A stretch of DNA of 10,325 bases from Bacillota bacterium. Its GTDB lineage: Bacteria > Bacillota > Clostridia > Clostridiales > Clostridiaceae. Under the pieces are notes generated by a model. It did not search any database and was not told where the DNA came from. It saw only the letters and a program-made list of their open reading frames with translations. The DNA lies in the NCBI GenBank assembly GCA_021779235.1, contig JAJYBA010000045.1:1-10325 (forward strand). Reading direction: 5' to 3'. Below are positions 1 to 7,709 of the stretch, in pieces; the stretch's first letter is position 1; the number at the start of each line of letters is the position of its first letter. The position numbers and the translations under genes are program-made.

Positions 1-1218
1 ATCATTCTTAAGTAGCTTCGTAGCACCTATAATTCCCGCACAAGCTGAAGGTTCTAGATATATGCTTTCTGAATCTATCAAAGAGCTTAAAAGCATATAC
101 AATTTATTATCTTCTACGGTATAAACGCCACTTAGTAAATTTTCCATAGTTCTTCCTACAAACCCAGAAGGGGTTCCAACAGCAAGCCCGTCTGCATCAG
201 TAATGTTATCAATGCCAAGATCTTGAACAGAAATTTTTTCATGCTGCTCTGTCATTAATCCTAAAAGCATGCAAGGTGAATGGGTAGGTTCTGCAAAAAA
301 ACAGTGTACATTATCTTTGAATAATAATTTTAATCCAAAGGCAACACCACCAGGACCACCACCTACACCGCAAGGTAGGTATACAAACAGAGGATGTTCA
401 CTATCTACAATAACATTCATATCTTCTAGCTGCTTTTTTAGTCTGAAAGCTGCTGTACTATATCCTAAAAATAAATTTGTGGAGTTTTCATCATCTACAA
501 AATAACTCATAGGATCTTTATCAGAAAGCTTTCTACCTTCTTTAACAGCCATGCTATAATCAGATTCATATTCAATAACTGTAACGCCCTTATTTCGTAA
601 TAAGTCCTTTTTCCACTTTTTCGCATCTGATGACATATGGACAATTACCTTAAATCCAATTTTAGCACTGATTATTCCAATACTGAGGCCCAAATTTCCT
701 GTAGAGCCTACTTGAATACTATATTTGCTAAAAAACGACTTATAGTTTTCACCAGCCATAATCGAATAATCATCTTCTAATTTAATTAAATTATTTTGTA
801 ATGCTAAGTCTTCTGTGTGCTTTAATACTTCGTAGATTCCACCTCTAGCTTTAATGGAACCAGCGATAGGAAGATGACTATCACATTTTAATAACATTTC
901 TCCAGGAATCTTTGTATTAAATAAATTTTCAATACTGCTTTGCATTTTTGGAATCTTGTACATTGGAGATTCGATAAGGCCATTAGAATCTTTAGTTTCA
1001 GGAAATAGTTTGGAGATAAGTGGTGAAAAGCGGGTTAATCTTTCCTCTGCATCTTGTACATCACATTTATTTAAAGAAATCTTTTCTATTGCTTTTTCAA
1101 AATTCTCAAATTTAGGATTCACCCAAAATACTTCTTTAGTATCCATAACACTTTTAAAAATTGGATACTCATGTATACAAGCATCTATAGTTTTTCCATT
1201 AGGCAATGTAGTTATCAA
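1..1218 (-). CDS. dsdA: D-serine ammonia-lyase (D-serine dehydratase), 3' end beyond the window
   Basis: PLP enzyme that deaminates D-serine to pyruvate and ammonia in the cytoplasm. The 406 visible codons read without a stop or frameshift; the E. coli enzyme has about 442 residues, so only a short C-terminal piece is missing. Signature segments: SHLPIAGSIKARGG at residues 114-127, with Lys123 as the expected PLP Schiff-base lysine; VGSTGNLGLS at 170-179; the glycine-rich phosphate-binding loop PCGVGGGPGG at 282-291; FFAEPTHSPCMLLG at 307-320; DGLAVGTPSGFVG at 343-355; EPSACAG at 389-395. The start is TTG at 1216-1218: it is the first NTG codon after an upstream in-frame stop and has a GAGGTG ribosome site (1224-1229) five bases upstream. 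No ATG occurs before codon 25. It follows mprF on the same strand after 132 nt. No dsdX or dsdC partner is seen. The family call is very secure; the TTG start is well supported. Confidence 0.95.
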   Translation of the reverse strand, partial: MITTLPNGKTIDACIHEYPIFKSVMDTKEVFWVNPKFENFEKAIEKISLNKCDVQDAEERLTRFSPLISKLFPETKDSNGLIESPMYKIPKMQSSIENLFNTKIPGEMLLKCDSHLPIAGSIKARGGIYEVLKHTEDLALQNNLIKLEDDYSIMAGENYKSFFSKYSIQVGSTGNLGLSIGIISAKIGFKVIVHMSSDAKKWKKDLLRNKGVTVIEYESDYSMAVKEGRKLSDKDPMSYFVDDENSTNLFLGYSTAAFRLKKQLEDMNVIVDSEHPLFVYLPCGVGGGPGGVAFGLKLLFKDNVHCFFAEPTHSPCMLLGLMTEQHEKISVQDLGIDNITDADGLAVGTPSGFVGRTMENLLSGVYTVEDNKLYMLLSSLIDSESIYLEPSACAGIIGATKLLKND

Positions 1219-1295
1219 TTTAACACCTCGTTTCGCAAAATAGTTTTATTACTATTTAGATATTTTATTGTAAAATTTTGAAACAATATAATAAT

Positions 1296-1324
1296 ATTCT
1301 AATACTTAAAAGGGCTTTAGTAAA
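1296..1324 (-). promoter_or_regulatory. Candidate sigma-A promoter for dsdA
   Basis: Read on the minus strand, TTTACT (1319-1324) is followed after exactly 17 nt by TAGAAT (1296-1301), matching the -35 at 4 of 6 positions and the -10 at 5 of 6. It lies in the 132-nt gap between mprF and dsdA and would give a leader of about 70 nt. A small AT-rich stem-loop (arms 1238-1244 and 1251-1257, 6-nt loop) falls in that leader just upstream of the dsdA ribosome site. I see no convincing terminator behind mprF, so read-through from mprF is also possible. Confidence 0.4.
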
Positions 1325-1350
1325 CTATAGATAAATAATCATTCTAAGGA

Positions 1351-3990
1351 TTAATCTTTTTCAGCATTCTTGGAAATAAGAATAGCTAGTTCAATTAATA
1401 GTGTAGGTAAAGAAATAAATTTTGGATAAGCTAAATATCTAGGTTCCCAATCAGGATGAAATTTCTCTTTATAGTTACGTAGTCCTGAAAATTTATACCA
1501 ATAGTTACCGAACCTATAAACAAACTTTGCTAATTTTTCTTGCTCATGGGCAAAAGGTGCTAATCCCACATTGGAAAGGGGGGCCATGCCAAGATTAAAA
1601 TATTTATAATTTTGTTCTTTTGACCATAGAATTAGGTTTACAAAGAGTGCTTCCATGGTGCCGTTAGGGCAAATGTTATGGTCGAATCTCATTAAATCAA
1701 CGGACAAAGATATTTCGTCATAAGCGGGCATTATGGTAGCAAAGGCTACAACTTTATCATGTTCATTCTTAAATACTGCTACAGCTGATCTTTGTATATA
1801 ATCTTCACTAAAAAAACCTAAAGAAAAACCTTTCTCTTTTCTGTTTTCAAGCCAAATGTCAGATATAAGTTTAACTTCAGAAATTATATTTTTGGAAAAA
1901 GGAGGATTTATAATTTCAAATTTGAAGCCATCTTTTTGTAGTCTATTTTTTGCAGTGCGCAAAGATTGATTATGTCCACCACCTGATAGACTAAAGGCCT
2001 CTAAATTTATTACAGCTTCTTCCCCTAGTTTGAAGAAATAATATCCATTCTCATGATAGTATGGGAAATATTTTTCGCTAACCTGATAAAATACAGGAGT
2101 ATGACCAAACTTATCTGCGAAGGTTTGAAAATCCTCAATAGCATTTTTAAAGAGTGTGGAATCACCTATGGGATCCCCAAGTACCACTAATTTATTACCA
2201 ATATCTGCATAGGCAAGAAGTACCGCATCATTTTGAGCCCAGTAAAGATTTTTATCTTTTAAAAATATAACATGTGTAAGAAAGTTGCCTTTATACTTTT
2301 CAAGGAAACACTTTAGTTTTTCAAGATCTTTTTCTTCTGGCTTATTATTAAATTTTGTATTGAAGCTAGTGCTAAGCAAGAAGAATAATAAAATCCAACA
2401 TAAGGTAAAGGCGAAAATGGCATTTCTAATAAAGGCACGTGGACGGACTGTTAGTATATAAAAGGGTTTTTCAGACTTAAGGAAATTAGCATGAATACTG
2501 TTACCTAGCAAAGCATAGAGAAAAATGCTAGCAGCGGTTATAAGCAAGTATAGTGCTACAGTACTTTTCTTAATGGGTGCACTTTCTCTATAATAACGGG
2601 ATTTAGATAACCATAATAATAGGGCAATAATTAATAGGAAGATGGCTTCCTCAAAGTCTAAGCCTTTCATAAAGGTTGTAAGTGCACCTAAAATTAATAA
2701 AACAAGGGTCCAATTAAAAGCTCTTTTTAATCTTTCTTTGATTTTCCAGGAAAGTACTAAAAGCATTAAGCCTATTGCAACAGAAATTCTGTTAGAAATA
2801 TGCATTACTGGTAAGGCACTAATGTTTAATAGTATTTTAATTCTTCCAGTAAGGCTTGGTGTAGCTGCTGAAAGCAATAAAATTATACCACTGACAAAGA
2901 CCATTAAAGAGAGTGCCCATACACCTAAATCACTTAAAAAAATATTTTCCTTAGGCAGATTAAGAAATCTATTAAATAGTGAAGGTTCTGCCACAACATC
3001 TTCTTGTTTTTTAGTAATCATACCGATGATAGCCATAATAGCCCCTAATATCCAAGGTATAACATAATAGAAAGCTCTATATATAAATAATATTGCAAGA
3101 GCTTCACTGGAGGAAGCTCCAACTAATTGAAGACCAAGGATAGAAACTAAGTCAAAGGAGCCTAGGCCACCGGGTACCATACTTAATATGCCCACGGACG
3201 CTGCTACTGTAAGTATGGGTAGTATTTGAACTATCTTAACATTACTTATAAAGTTTGAGCTTACATACCAAAAGAACAAACCAGCTCCACCCCACTCAAA
3301 GATTGAAGCAAAAATTAACTCTATTCTTAATGGTGCTGAGCTAGTAACAGATATTCCTTCAGGCAATATCTTTTTCCTTATCCATTTAATTTCAAATAGT
3401 AATAAGTATATAAATAAATATATAGCAAAAGAAATTACAGCTATAGAAAACCATTTATGTTCTGCAATAATAGGTTTTATAGGCAATATATTAAATATAC
3501 CAAGCCATGCAAATAGTGATAGACCAGTGGTAGTCGCAGGAACCAGTAGAACATTTATAAATAGACATTCTTTATTCGACACGTTTTCTTCCTTATAAAG
3601 CATAGTTCGAATGCCCGCACCAGTTAATCCACCGAAGCCTAGAAAATTGTTAAAGGTATTAGAAATCCAAGAAATCCTCCAAGTTTTTAAAAGTGATATT
3701 TTATATTTTAAATTTTTAATTATAAAATAGTCATAAAGTGTCATACAGCTTACAGCGGCAGAACCTGTAATGAAAAACAAGAAAAGTTTTATAGGCTCAA
3801 AACTCCTTAATAAGGAAAGAGAAGCTGCTAAATTAAGGTTTGATAATTCTTTTTTACCTTCAAAATAAATCAAAAAAACTATAAGTATAGAAAAAGCTAC
3901 TTTAAGTATATTTTTACCGTGTGATATAAGGAAGGCACGTATACGTAACAGTATAAATTTAAAACTAGATGATAAATTTAGATTCTTCAT
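1351..3990 (-). CDS. mprF: Phosphatidylglycerol lysyltransferase / aminoacyl-lipid flippase MprF
   Basis: Integral membrane enzyme that moves an aminoacyl group (classically lysine) from charged tRNA to phosphatidylglycerol and flips the product outward, lowering surface negative charge and sensitivity to cationic peptides. At 879 residues it is full length (staphylococcal and bacillary MprF have roughly 840-860). Residues 1-540 are many hydrophobic helices forming the flippase, including the conserved stretches NTFNNFLGFGGLTGAGIR (111-128) and MVPGGLGSFD (271-280). Residues from about 550 to 865 form the cytoplasmic GNAT-like synthase domain, with LGDPIGD (604-610), SLRTAKNRL (676-684), YFNLGMAPLSNVG (797-809) and the YKFSGLRNYKEKFHPDWEPR segment (832-851). 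AAGGAG (3999-4004) lies 8 nt before the ATG. The gene diverges from glgB. The amino acid and lipid acceptor cannot be read from sequence: alanyl-PG and lysyl-glycolipid variants are known in clostridia. Confidence 0.95.
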   Translation of the reverse strand: MKNLNLSSSFKFILLRIRAFLISHGKNILKVAFSILIVFLIYFEGKKELSNLNLAASLSLLRSFEPIKLFLFFITGSAAVSCMTLYDYFIIKNLKYKISLLKTWRISWISNTFNNFLGFGGLTGAGIRTMLYKEENVSNKECLFINVLLVPATTTGLSLFAWLGIFNILPIKPIIAEHKWFSIAVISFAIYLFIYLLLFEIKWIRKKILPEGISVTSSAPLRIELIFASIFEWGGAGLFFWYVSSNFISNVKIVQILPILTVAASVGILSMVPGGLGSFDLVSILGLQLVGASSSEALAILFIYRAFYYVIPWILGAIMAIIGMITKKQEDVVAEPSLFNRFLNLPKENIFLSDLGVWALSLMVFVSGIILLLSAATPSLTGRIKILLNISALPVMHISNRISVAIGLMLLVLSWKIKERLKRAFNWTLVLLILGALTTFMKGLDFEEAIFLLIIALLLWLSKSRYYRESAPIKKSTVALYLLITAASIFLYALLGNSIHANFLKSEKPFYILTVRPRAFIRNAIFAFTLCWILLFFLLSTSFNTKFNNKPEEKDLEKLKCFLEKYKGNFLTHVIFLKDKNLYWAQNDAVLLAYADIGNKLVVLGDPIGDSTLFKNAIEDFQTFADKFGHTPVFYQVSEKYFPYYHENGYYFFKLGEEAVINLEAFSLSGGGHNQSLRTAKNRLQKDGFKFEIINPPFSKNIISEVKLISDIWLENRKEKGFSLGFFSEDYIQRSAVAVFKNEHDKVVAFATIMPAYDEISLSVDLMRFDHNICPNGTMEALFVNLILWSKEQNYKYFNLGMAPLSNVGLAPFAHEQEKLAKFVYRFGNYWYKFSGLRNYKEKFHPDWEPRYLAYPKFISLPTLLIELAILISKNAEKD

Positions 3991-4072
3991 ATCTTATGCT
4001 CCTTGCAAAGTTAAATTAAAATCAATAAGTTGTGAAATTCTCAGATTTAATCTCTACTAGTATATGCTATTT

Positions 4073-4100
4073 TTTATAGAAAATTTATTTGGATTGTTAT
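4073..4100 (-). promoter_or_regulatory. Weak candidate promoter for mprF
   Basis: On the minus strand ATAACA (4095-4100) and TATAAA (4073-4078) are separated by 16 nt, matching the -35 at 4 of 6 and the -10 at 5 of 6 positions. A second -10-like TATACT (4059-4064) lies a little downstream without a good -35. The region is so AT-rich that this choice is tentative. Confidence 0.25.
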
Positions 4101-4196
4101 TTTACAAAAAGTACAAAGTGATATTTCAACATTATGTATATAAAGAAGGGTAATGAAAAAATAAAACTAGACAATATCCTAAATTTACCAATTATA

Positions 4197-4205
4197 TGAT
4201 ATAAT
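4197..4205 (+). promoter_or_regulatory. Extended -10 promoter of the glgBAP operon
   Basis: TGATATAAT is a perfect TATAAT box (4200-4205) preceded by the TGn extension. The sequence 17 nt upstream (CCTAAA) is a poor -35, which is typical of extended -10 promoters. Transcription would start near 4212, giving a leader of about 90 nt. A TAGACA at 4168-4173 is too far from this box to be its -35. This is the best promoter candidate for the operon; no separate promoter is evident before glgA or glgP. Confidence 0.55.
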
Positions 4206-4238
4206 TTCAAGTGTGCTATTAAAAATATTCTAACAAAT

Positions 4239-4259
4239 AAAAAACAAAATTTGTTTTTT
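4239..4259. repeat. Perfect A/T-rich palindrome in the glgB leader
   Basis: AAAAAACAAA (4239-4248) and TTTGTTTTTT (4250-4259) are perfect 10-bp inverted arms around one central base. It lies between the predicted transcription start and the ribosome site of glgB. With a one-base centre it is more plausible as a DNA-binding site or a local A-tract/T-tract bend than as a stable RNA hairpin. Chance is possible in such AT-rich DNA. Confidence 0.4.
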
Positions 4260-4294
4260 TTAAAATCTCAACATGATTGATGATGATTTAAAGT

Positions 4295-4299
4295 GGAGG
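4295..4299 (+). promoter_or_regulatory. Ribosome binding site that fixes the glgB start
   Basis: GGAGG sits 5 nt before the ATG at 4305. An in-frame GTG at 4293 overlaps this ribosome site and has no site of its own upstream, so a start there would wrongly add four residues. Confidence 0.8.
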
Positions 4300-4304
4300 T
4301 GCTT

Positions 4305-6209
4305 ATGAATAATGTTGAAGCTCTTTTGGCTCATAGCCATGATTTCAATAGCTACAAATTTATGGGGTGCAAATTAACAACACAAAATGGTGGAAATGGG
4401 GCCGAATTTTCAGTATGGGCACCAAATGCAAAAGAAGTGAGAGTAGTAGGAGACTTTAACTCTTGGAATGGCTATAATCACTTAATGGAAAATATAAATA
4501 ACTCAGGTTTTTGGAATATTTTCATAGGAAGTATTGGTGAAGGTGATATATATAAATATGAAATAATAACAAAGCAAGGAAGTTCAGTTTTAAAGGCTGA
4601 CCCCTATGCTTATTATTCTGAATTAAGGCCTAATACAGCATCAGTGGCAACAGATTTAGAAGATTATTATTGGAATGATGAGGGATGGATGATAAAAAGA
4701 AGAGAAAATCCACCTTACGATTTACCACTCAATATATATGAAGTACACTTAGGTTCCTGGGAACGGGATGAAAACAATGGATTTTATTCTTATAGAGAAA
4801 TTGCAGACATGCTCCTTGCTTATGTACTTTATATGGGATATACACATATAGAGATACTGCCTCTTACAGAGCATCCACTAGATGCTTCTTGGGGATATCA
4901 AACCACAGGATATTTTTCTGTAACTAGTCGGTTTGGGAATCCCAAAGATTTTATGTACCTTGTAGATAAGTTTCATGAAAATAATATAGGCGTTATATTA
5001 GATTGGGTTCCAGGACATTTTTGTAAGGATGAACATGGGCTTTATCAATTTGATGGAACACATTTATATGAATATGAAAATCCACTGCTGGGAGAAAACT
5101 ACGATTGGGGTACTGCTAATTTTGATTTAGGGAAAATAGAAGTACAAAATTTTCTTATTTCAAATGCAAAGTTCTGGTTTGATGTATATCATATTGATGG
5201 ATTAAGAGTTGATGCTGTTTCTAATATGTTATATCTAGATTACGGAAAAAGAAGCAGTGAGGCTCTTAGAAATGCTAAGGGTACCAATGAAAATCTAGAA
5301 GCCATCTCATTTTTAAAAAAGTTGAATGAGATCATATTTAAAGATTATCCCAATGTGTTAGTAATCGCCGAAGAATCTACGGCATGGGCTCGTGTGACCT
5401 CACCTACTTATATAGATGGTCTTGGATTTAACTATAAGTGGAATATGGGCTGGATGAATGATATGTTAAAATACATGCAACTTAATAGTAATGAAAAGAA
5501 ATCTCAACATAGTTTAATTACATTTTCATTAATGTATGCTTTCTCTGAAAATTTTATTCTGCCACTTTCACATGATGAAGTGGTTCATGGGAAGAAATCT
5601 TTATTAAGTAAGATGCTTGGGGAATATGAGGATAAATTTGCAAGTCTAAGACTTTTTTATGGGTATATGATGGCACATCCAGGCAAAAAACTCTTGTTTA
5701 TGGGGGGGGAATTCGGTCAATTTATTGAATGGAATCACAACACTCATTTAGATTGGTGTCTTTTAGAATACCCTATGCATTTAAAACTTCAACAATATAC
5801 TAAAGCTTTAAATGAATTTTATAAAGATGAAAAAGCCTTATGGAAACTTGACCACACTAGTGAAGGATTTTCTTGGATTGAGCATGGAAATTCTAATCAA
5901 AGCATAATTTCCTTCCTACGAAAAGGTAAGGAGAGCAATGACTTTTTAATTGTAGTTTGTAATTTTACACAAGTTACTTATGAAAAATATAAAGTTGGTG
6001 TTCCTAAATTTATAAATTATAAAGAAGTATTTAATAGCGATAACAGTATATATGGGGGTAGTAACATAACGAGCAATGGAACTATTGCACCTATATTAAA
6101 AAGGTGCAATAGACAGCCTTATTGTATAAATATTAAGATACCGCCCTTATCTATTGTTTTTATAAAACCAATTAAAAAATTAAGGCACAAGAAAGAAACT
6201 AGGCTATAA
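4305..6209 (+). CDS. glgB: 1,4-alpha-glucan branching enzyme (GH13)
   Basis: Cytoplasmic enzyme that cuts an alpha-1,4-glucan chain and re-attaches the piece as an alpha-1,6 branch. At 634 residues it is normal for the shorter GlgB class. Order of parts: CBM48-type beta-sandwich at about 20-110 (FSVWAPNAKEVRVVGDFNSWN); GH13 barrel from about 140, with GYQTTGYFSVTSRFG (197-211), GVILDWVPGHF (229-239), DGLRVDAV (298-305) with nucleophile Asp303, IAEEST (354-359) carrying the acid/base Glu, and LPLSHDEVVHGK (419-430) with Asp424; then a beta-rich C-terminal domain ending in a short basic tail. It is first in the operon, 54 nt before glgA. Oddity: the conserved MGGEF at 466-470 is encoded with a run of eight G (5702-5709), out of keeping with the AT-rich codon use around it. 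Presence of GlgB implies a branched glycogen rather than an amylose-like granulose. Confidence 0.97.
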   Translation: MNNVEALLAHSHDFNSYKFMGCKLTTQNGGNGAEFSVWAPNAKEVRVVGDFNSWNGYNHLMENINNSGFWNIFIGSIGEGDIYKYEIITKQGSSVLKADPYAYYSELRPNTASVATDLEDYYWNDEGWMIKRRENPPYDLPLNIYEVHLGSWERDENNGFYSYREIADMLLAYVLYMGYTHIEILPLTEHPLDASWGYQTTGYFSVTSRFGNPKDFMYLVDKFHENNIGVILDWVPGHFCKDEHGLYQFDGTHLYEYENPLLGENYDWGTANFDLGKIEVQNFLISNAKFWFDVYHIDGLRVDAVSNMLYLDYGKRSSEALRNAKGTNENLEAISFLKKLNEIIFKDYPNVLVIAEESTAWARVTSPTYIDGLGFNYKWNMGWMNDMLKYMQLNSNEKKSQHSLITFSLMYAFSENFILPLSHDEVVHGKKSLLSKMLGEYEDKFASLRLFYGYMMAHPGKKLLFMGGEFGQFIEWNHNTHLDWCLLEYPMHLKLQQYTKALNEFYKDEKALWKLDHTSEGFSWIEHGNSNQSIISFLRKGKESNDFLIVVCNFTQVTYEKYKVGVPKFINYKEVFNSDNSIYGGSNITSNGTIAPILKRCNRQPYCINIKIPPLSIVFIKPIKKLRHKKETRL

Positions 6210-6216
6210 TAAATTC

Positions 6217-6249
6217 GCATACTGACTTGTTAGTTTTTTGATTGTACCT
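6217..6249 (+). repeat. 33-nt glg intergenic repeat, copy 1 (glgB-glgA)
   Basis: This block fills most of the 54-nt glgB-glgA gap and matches 7727-7759 at 27 of 33 positions with no gaps. Shared blocks in order are GCATA, ACTTGTTA, TTTGA, TGT and CCT. It ends two bases before the glgA AGGAGG. It is framed by an 8-bp A/U stem: TATAATAA (6205-6212, overlapping the glgB stop) can pair with TTATTATG (6259-6266, containing the glgA ATG), using one G-U pair. The function is unknown. Confidence 0.65.
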
Positions 6250-6263
6250 AAAGGAGGGTTATT

Positions 6264-7697
6264 ATGAAAGTATTATTTGTGGCTTCCGAAGCTTATCCTT
6301 TTATAAAAACTGGAGGCCTTGGGGATGTGGCATATGCATTACCTAAAGCCTTAAGAAAACTTGGAATTGATGCAAGAGTAATCATTCCTAAATATGAAGG
6401 AATTGCATCATCCTTTAAAAACTGTATGGAGAATATAGCTAGTTTTAACGTGACAGTTGGATGGAGAAATCAATATTGTGGGTTGCAACATTTAACTTAT
6501 GACGAGATACCTTATTATTTTCTAGATAATGAATATTATTTTAAAAGGCCTGAGACCTATGGATTTTTTGATGATGGAGAGAGATTTTCTTACTTTTCAA
6601 AAGCCATATTAGAATCTATAAAATACATGGAGGATTTTACGCCAGATATAATTCATTGTAATGATTGGCACTCAGGAATTATTCCGACTTTGCTTAAAGA
6701 GCACTATAGTGAAGATGCGCGGTACAGCAAAATAAAAACTGTATTCACTATACATAATTTAAAATATCAAGGAGTATTTTCAAAAGAAATACTAGGTGAT
6801 TTATTAAATTTGGATGAAAAGTATTTTACAGATGAGGCACTGAAATTTTATGATGCTATATCATTTATGAAGGGAGGAATTGTTTTTTCAGATGCAGTAA
6901 CTACTGTAAGTGATACTTATGCAAGGGAAATACAGACTCCTTTTTATGGGGAAGGTTTAGAAGGCCTATTATCCTCAAAAGCTGAAAATATACATGGCAT
7001 AGTAAATGGTATAGACTATGAACTCTACAATCCTAAAGTGGATAAAGAAATATTTTACAGTTATGATGTGGAAAATATAAAACAGAAGGTAAAAAACAAA
7101 TTAAAACTTCAAGAAAAACTATATTTAACTGTAAATGAAGACATACCAATGATAGGTATAGTGACTAGACTCGTGAAGCAAAAGGGTTTAGATTTAATGG
7201 TTGATAAACTTCAAGAATTGCTTAGCCTTCCTATTCAAATAGTATTGCTTGGTAATGGCGAAGAACATTATGAAGATATATTTCAATATTATGCTTCAAT
7301 ATACCCAAGCAGGATATCAACAAATATTATTTTTGATGAAGGACTAGCACAGCAAATATATGCTGCTTCAGATATGTTTTTAATGCCCTCTCTGTTTGAA
7401 CCTTGTGGTATCGGGCAGCTTATAGCCCTAAAATATGGAAGCATTCCAATTATTCGAGAGACTGGAGGATTAAAAGACACAATTATTCCCTACAATAAAT
7501 ATACTGGTAATGGTAATGGTTTTTCATTTGCTAATTATAGTAGTGAAGAATTATTAGCCACCATAAATAAAGCTCTGGATTTATACAAAGACAAAGCTTC
7601 CTGGAATAAATTAGTTCAAAATGCCATGCTTTCAAATAATAGTTGGGAAAATTCAGCTAAAAACTATATGAATTTATATAATAATATAAAAGAGTAA
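6264..7697 (+). CDS. glgA: Glycogen synthase (GT5, ADP-glucose type)
   Basis: Cytoplasmic glucosyltransferase that adds glucose from ADP-glucose to the non-reducing end of alpha-1,4-glucan, retaining configuration. The 477-residue length is standard. It has two Rossmann (GT-B) domains. The N-terminal one begins FVASEAYPFIKTGGLGDV (5-22), with the nucleotide-sugar-binding Lys15-x-Gly-Gly motif, and includes HCNDWHSG (131-138) and FTIHNLKYQG (161-170). The C-terminal one has GIVTRLVKQKGLD (298-310), PSLFEPCGIGQL (375-386) with catalytic-site Glu379, and the second TGGL motif at 400-403. AGGAGG (6252-6257) lies 6 nt before the ATG. It is the middle gene of glgB-glgA-glgP. Its substrate depends on GlgC, which is not encoded here. 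No defects are seen. Confidence 0.97.
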   Translation: MKVLFVASEAYPFIKTGGLGDVAYALPKALRKLGIDARVIIPKYEGIASSFKNCMENIASFNVTVGWRNQYCGLQHLTYDEIPYYFLDNEYYFKRPETYGFFDDGERFSYFSKAILESIKYMEDFTPDIIHCNDWHSGIIPTLLKEHYSEDARYSKIKTVFTIHNLKYQGVFSKEILGDLLNLDEKYFTDEALKFYDAISFMKGGIVFSDAVTTVSDTYAREIQTPFYGEGLEGLLSSKAENIHGIVNGIDYELYNPKVDKEIFYSYDVENIKQKVKNKLKLQEKLYLTVNEDIPMIGIVTRLVKQKGLDLMVDKLQELLSLPIQIVLLGNGEEHYEDIFQYYASIYPSRISTNIIFDEGLAQQIYAASDMFLMPSLFEPCGIGQLIALKYGSIPIIRETGGLKDTIIPYNKYTGNGNGFSFANYSSEELLATINKALDLYKDKASWNKLVQNAMLSNNSWENSAKNYMNLYNNIKE

Positions 7698-7709
7698 ATT
7701 TTGGACACA

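Larger units (their letters stand above)
3991..4304. other. Divergent intergenic region mprF / glgB
   Basis: This stretch of about 310 nt holds no gene that I can support. It separates the divergent mprF and glgB and contains the mprF ribosome site (3999-4004), weak mprF promoter candidates (4059-4100), an extended -10 promoter for glgB (4197-4205), a perfect A/T-rich palindrome in the glgB leader (4239-4259) and the glgB ribosome site (4295-4299). A short palindrome AGATTTAATCT (4043-4053) lies close to the mprF side. No riboswitch fold or RNA gene was recognised. Confidence 0.7.

Noticed and set aside
294..300. Seven-base A run (T run on the coding strand) in dsdA as a slippage site or frameshift
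   Set aside because: The frame continues correctly through FFAEPTHSP, and A/T runs of this length are common in such DNA.
269..505. Plus-strand open frame of 78 codons
   Set aside because: It lies antisense within dsdA, which has continuous family motifs across the same bases; the plus-strand product has low-complexity proline-rich sequence and no ribosome site.
956..1243. Plus-strand open frame of 95 codons
   Set aside because: Antisense shadow of the dsdA N-terminal half and its leader; no recognisable domain or ribosome site.
1238..1257. AAATAGT / ACTATTT stem-loop before dsdA as a regulatory RNA element
   Set aside because: A seven-base A/T-rich stem is weak and readily found by chance; mentioned only within the promoter entry.
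2642..3067. Plus-strand open frame of 141 codons
   Set aside because: Antisense to the membrane region of mprF, where hydrophobic codons readily leave the opposite strand open; no ribosome site or family resemblance.
4225..4248. Possible third, inverted copy of the 33-nt repeat upstream of glgB (CTAACAAATAAA resembles the reverse complement of the ACTTGTTA block)
   Set aside because: Only a short A/T-rich core matches and gaps are needed elsewhere; not above what is expected in this composition.
4293..4304. GTG at 4293 as the glgB start
   Set aside because: The GTG overlaps the GGAGG ribosome site that serves the ATG at 4305.
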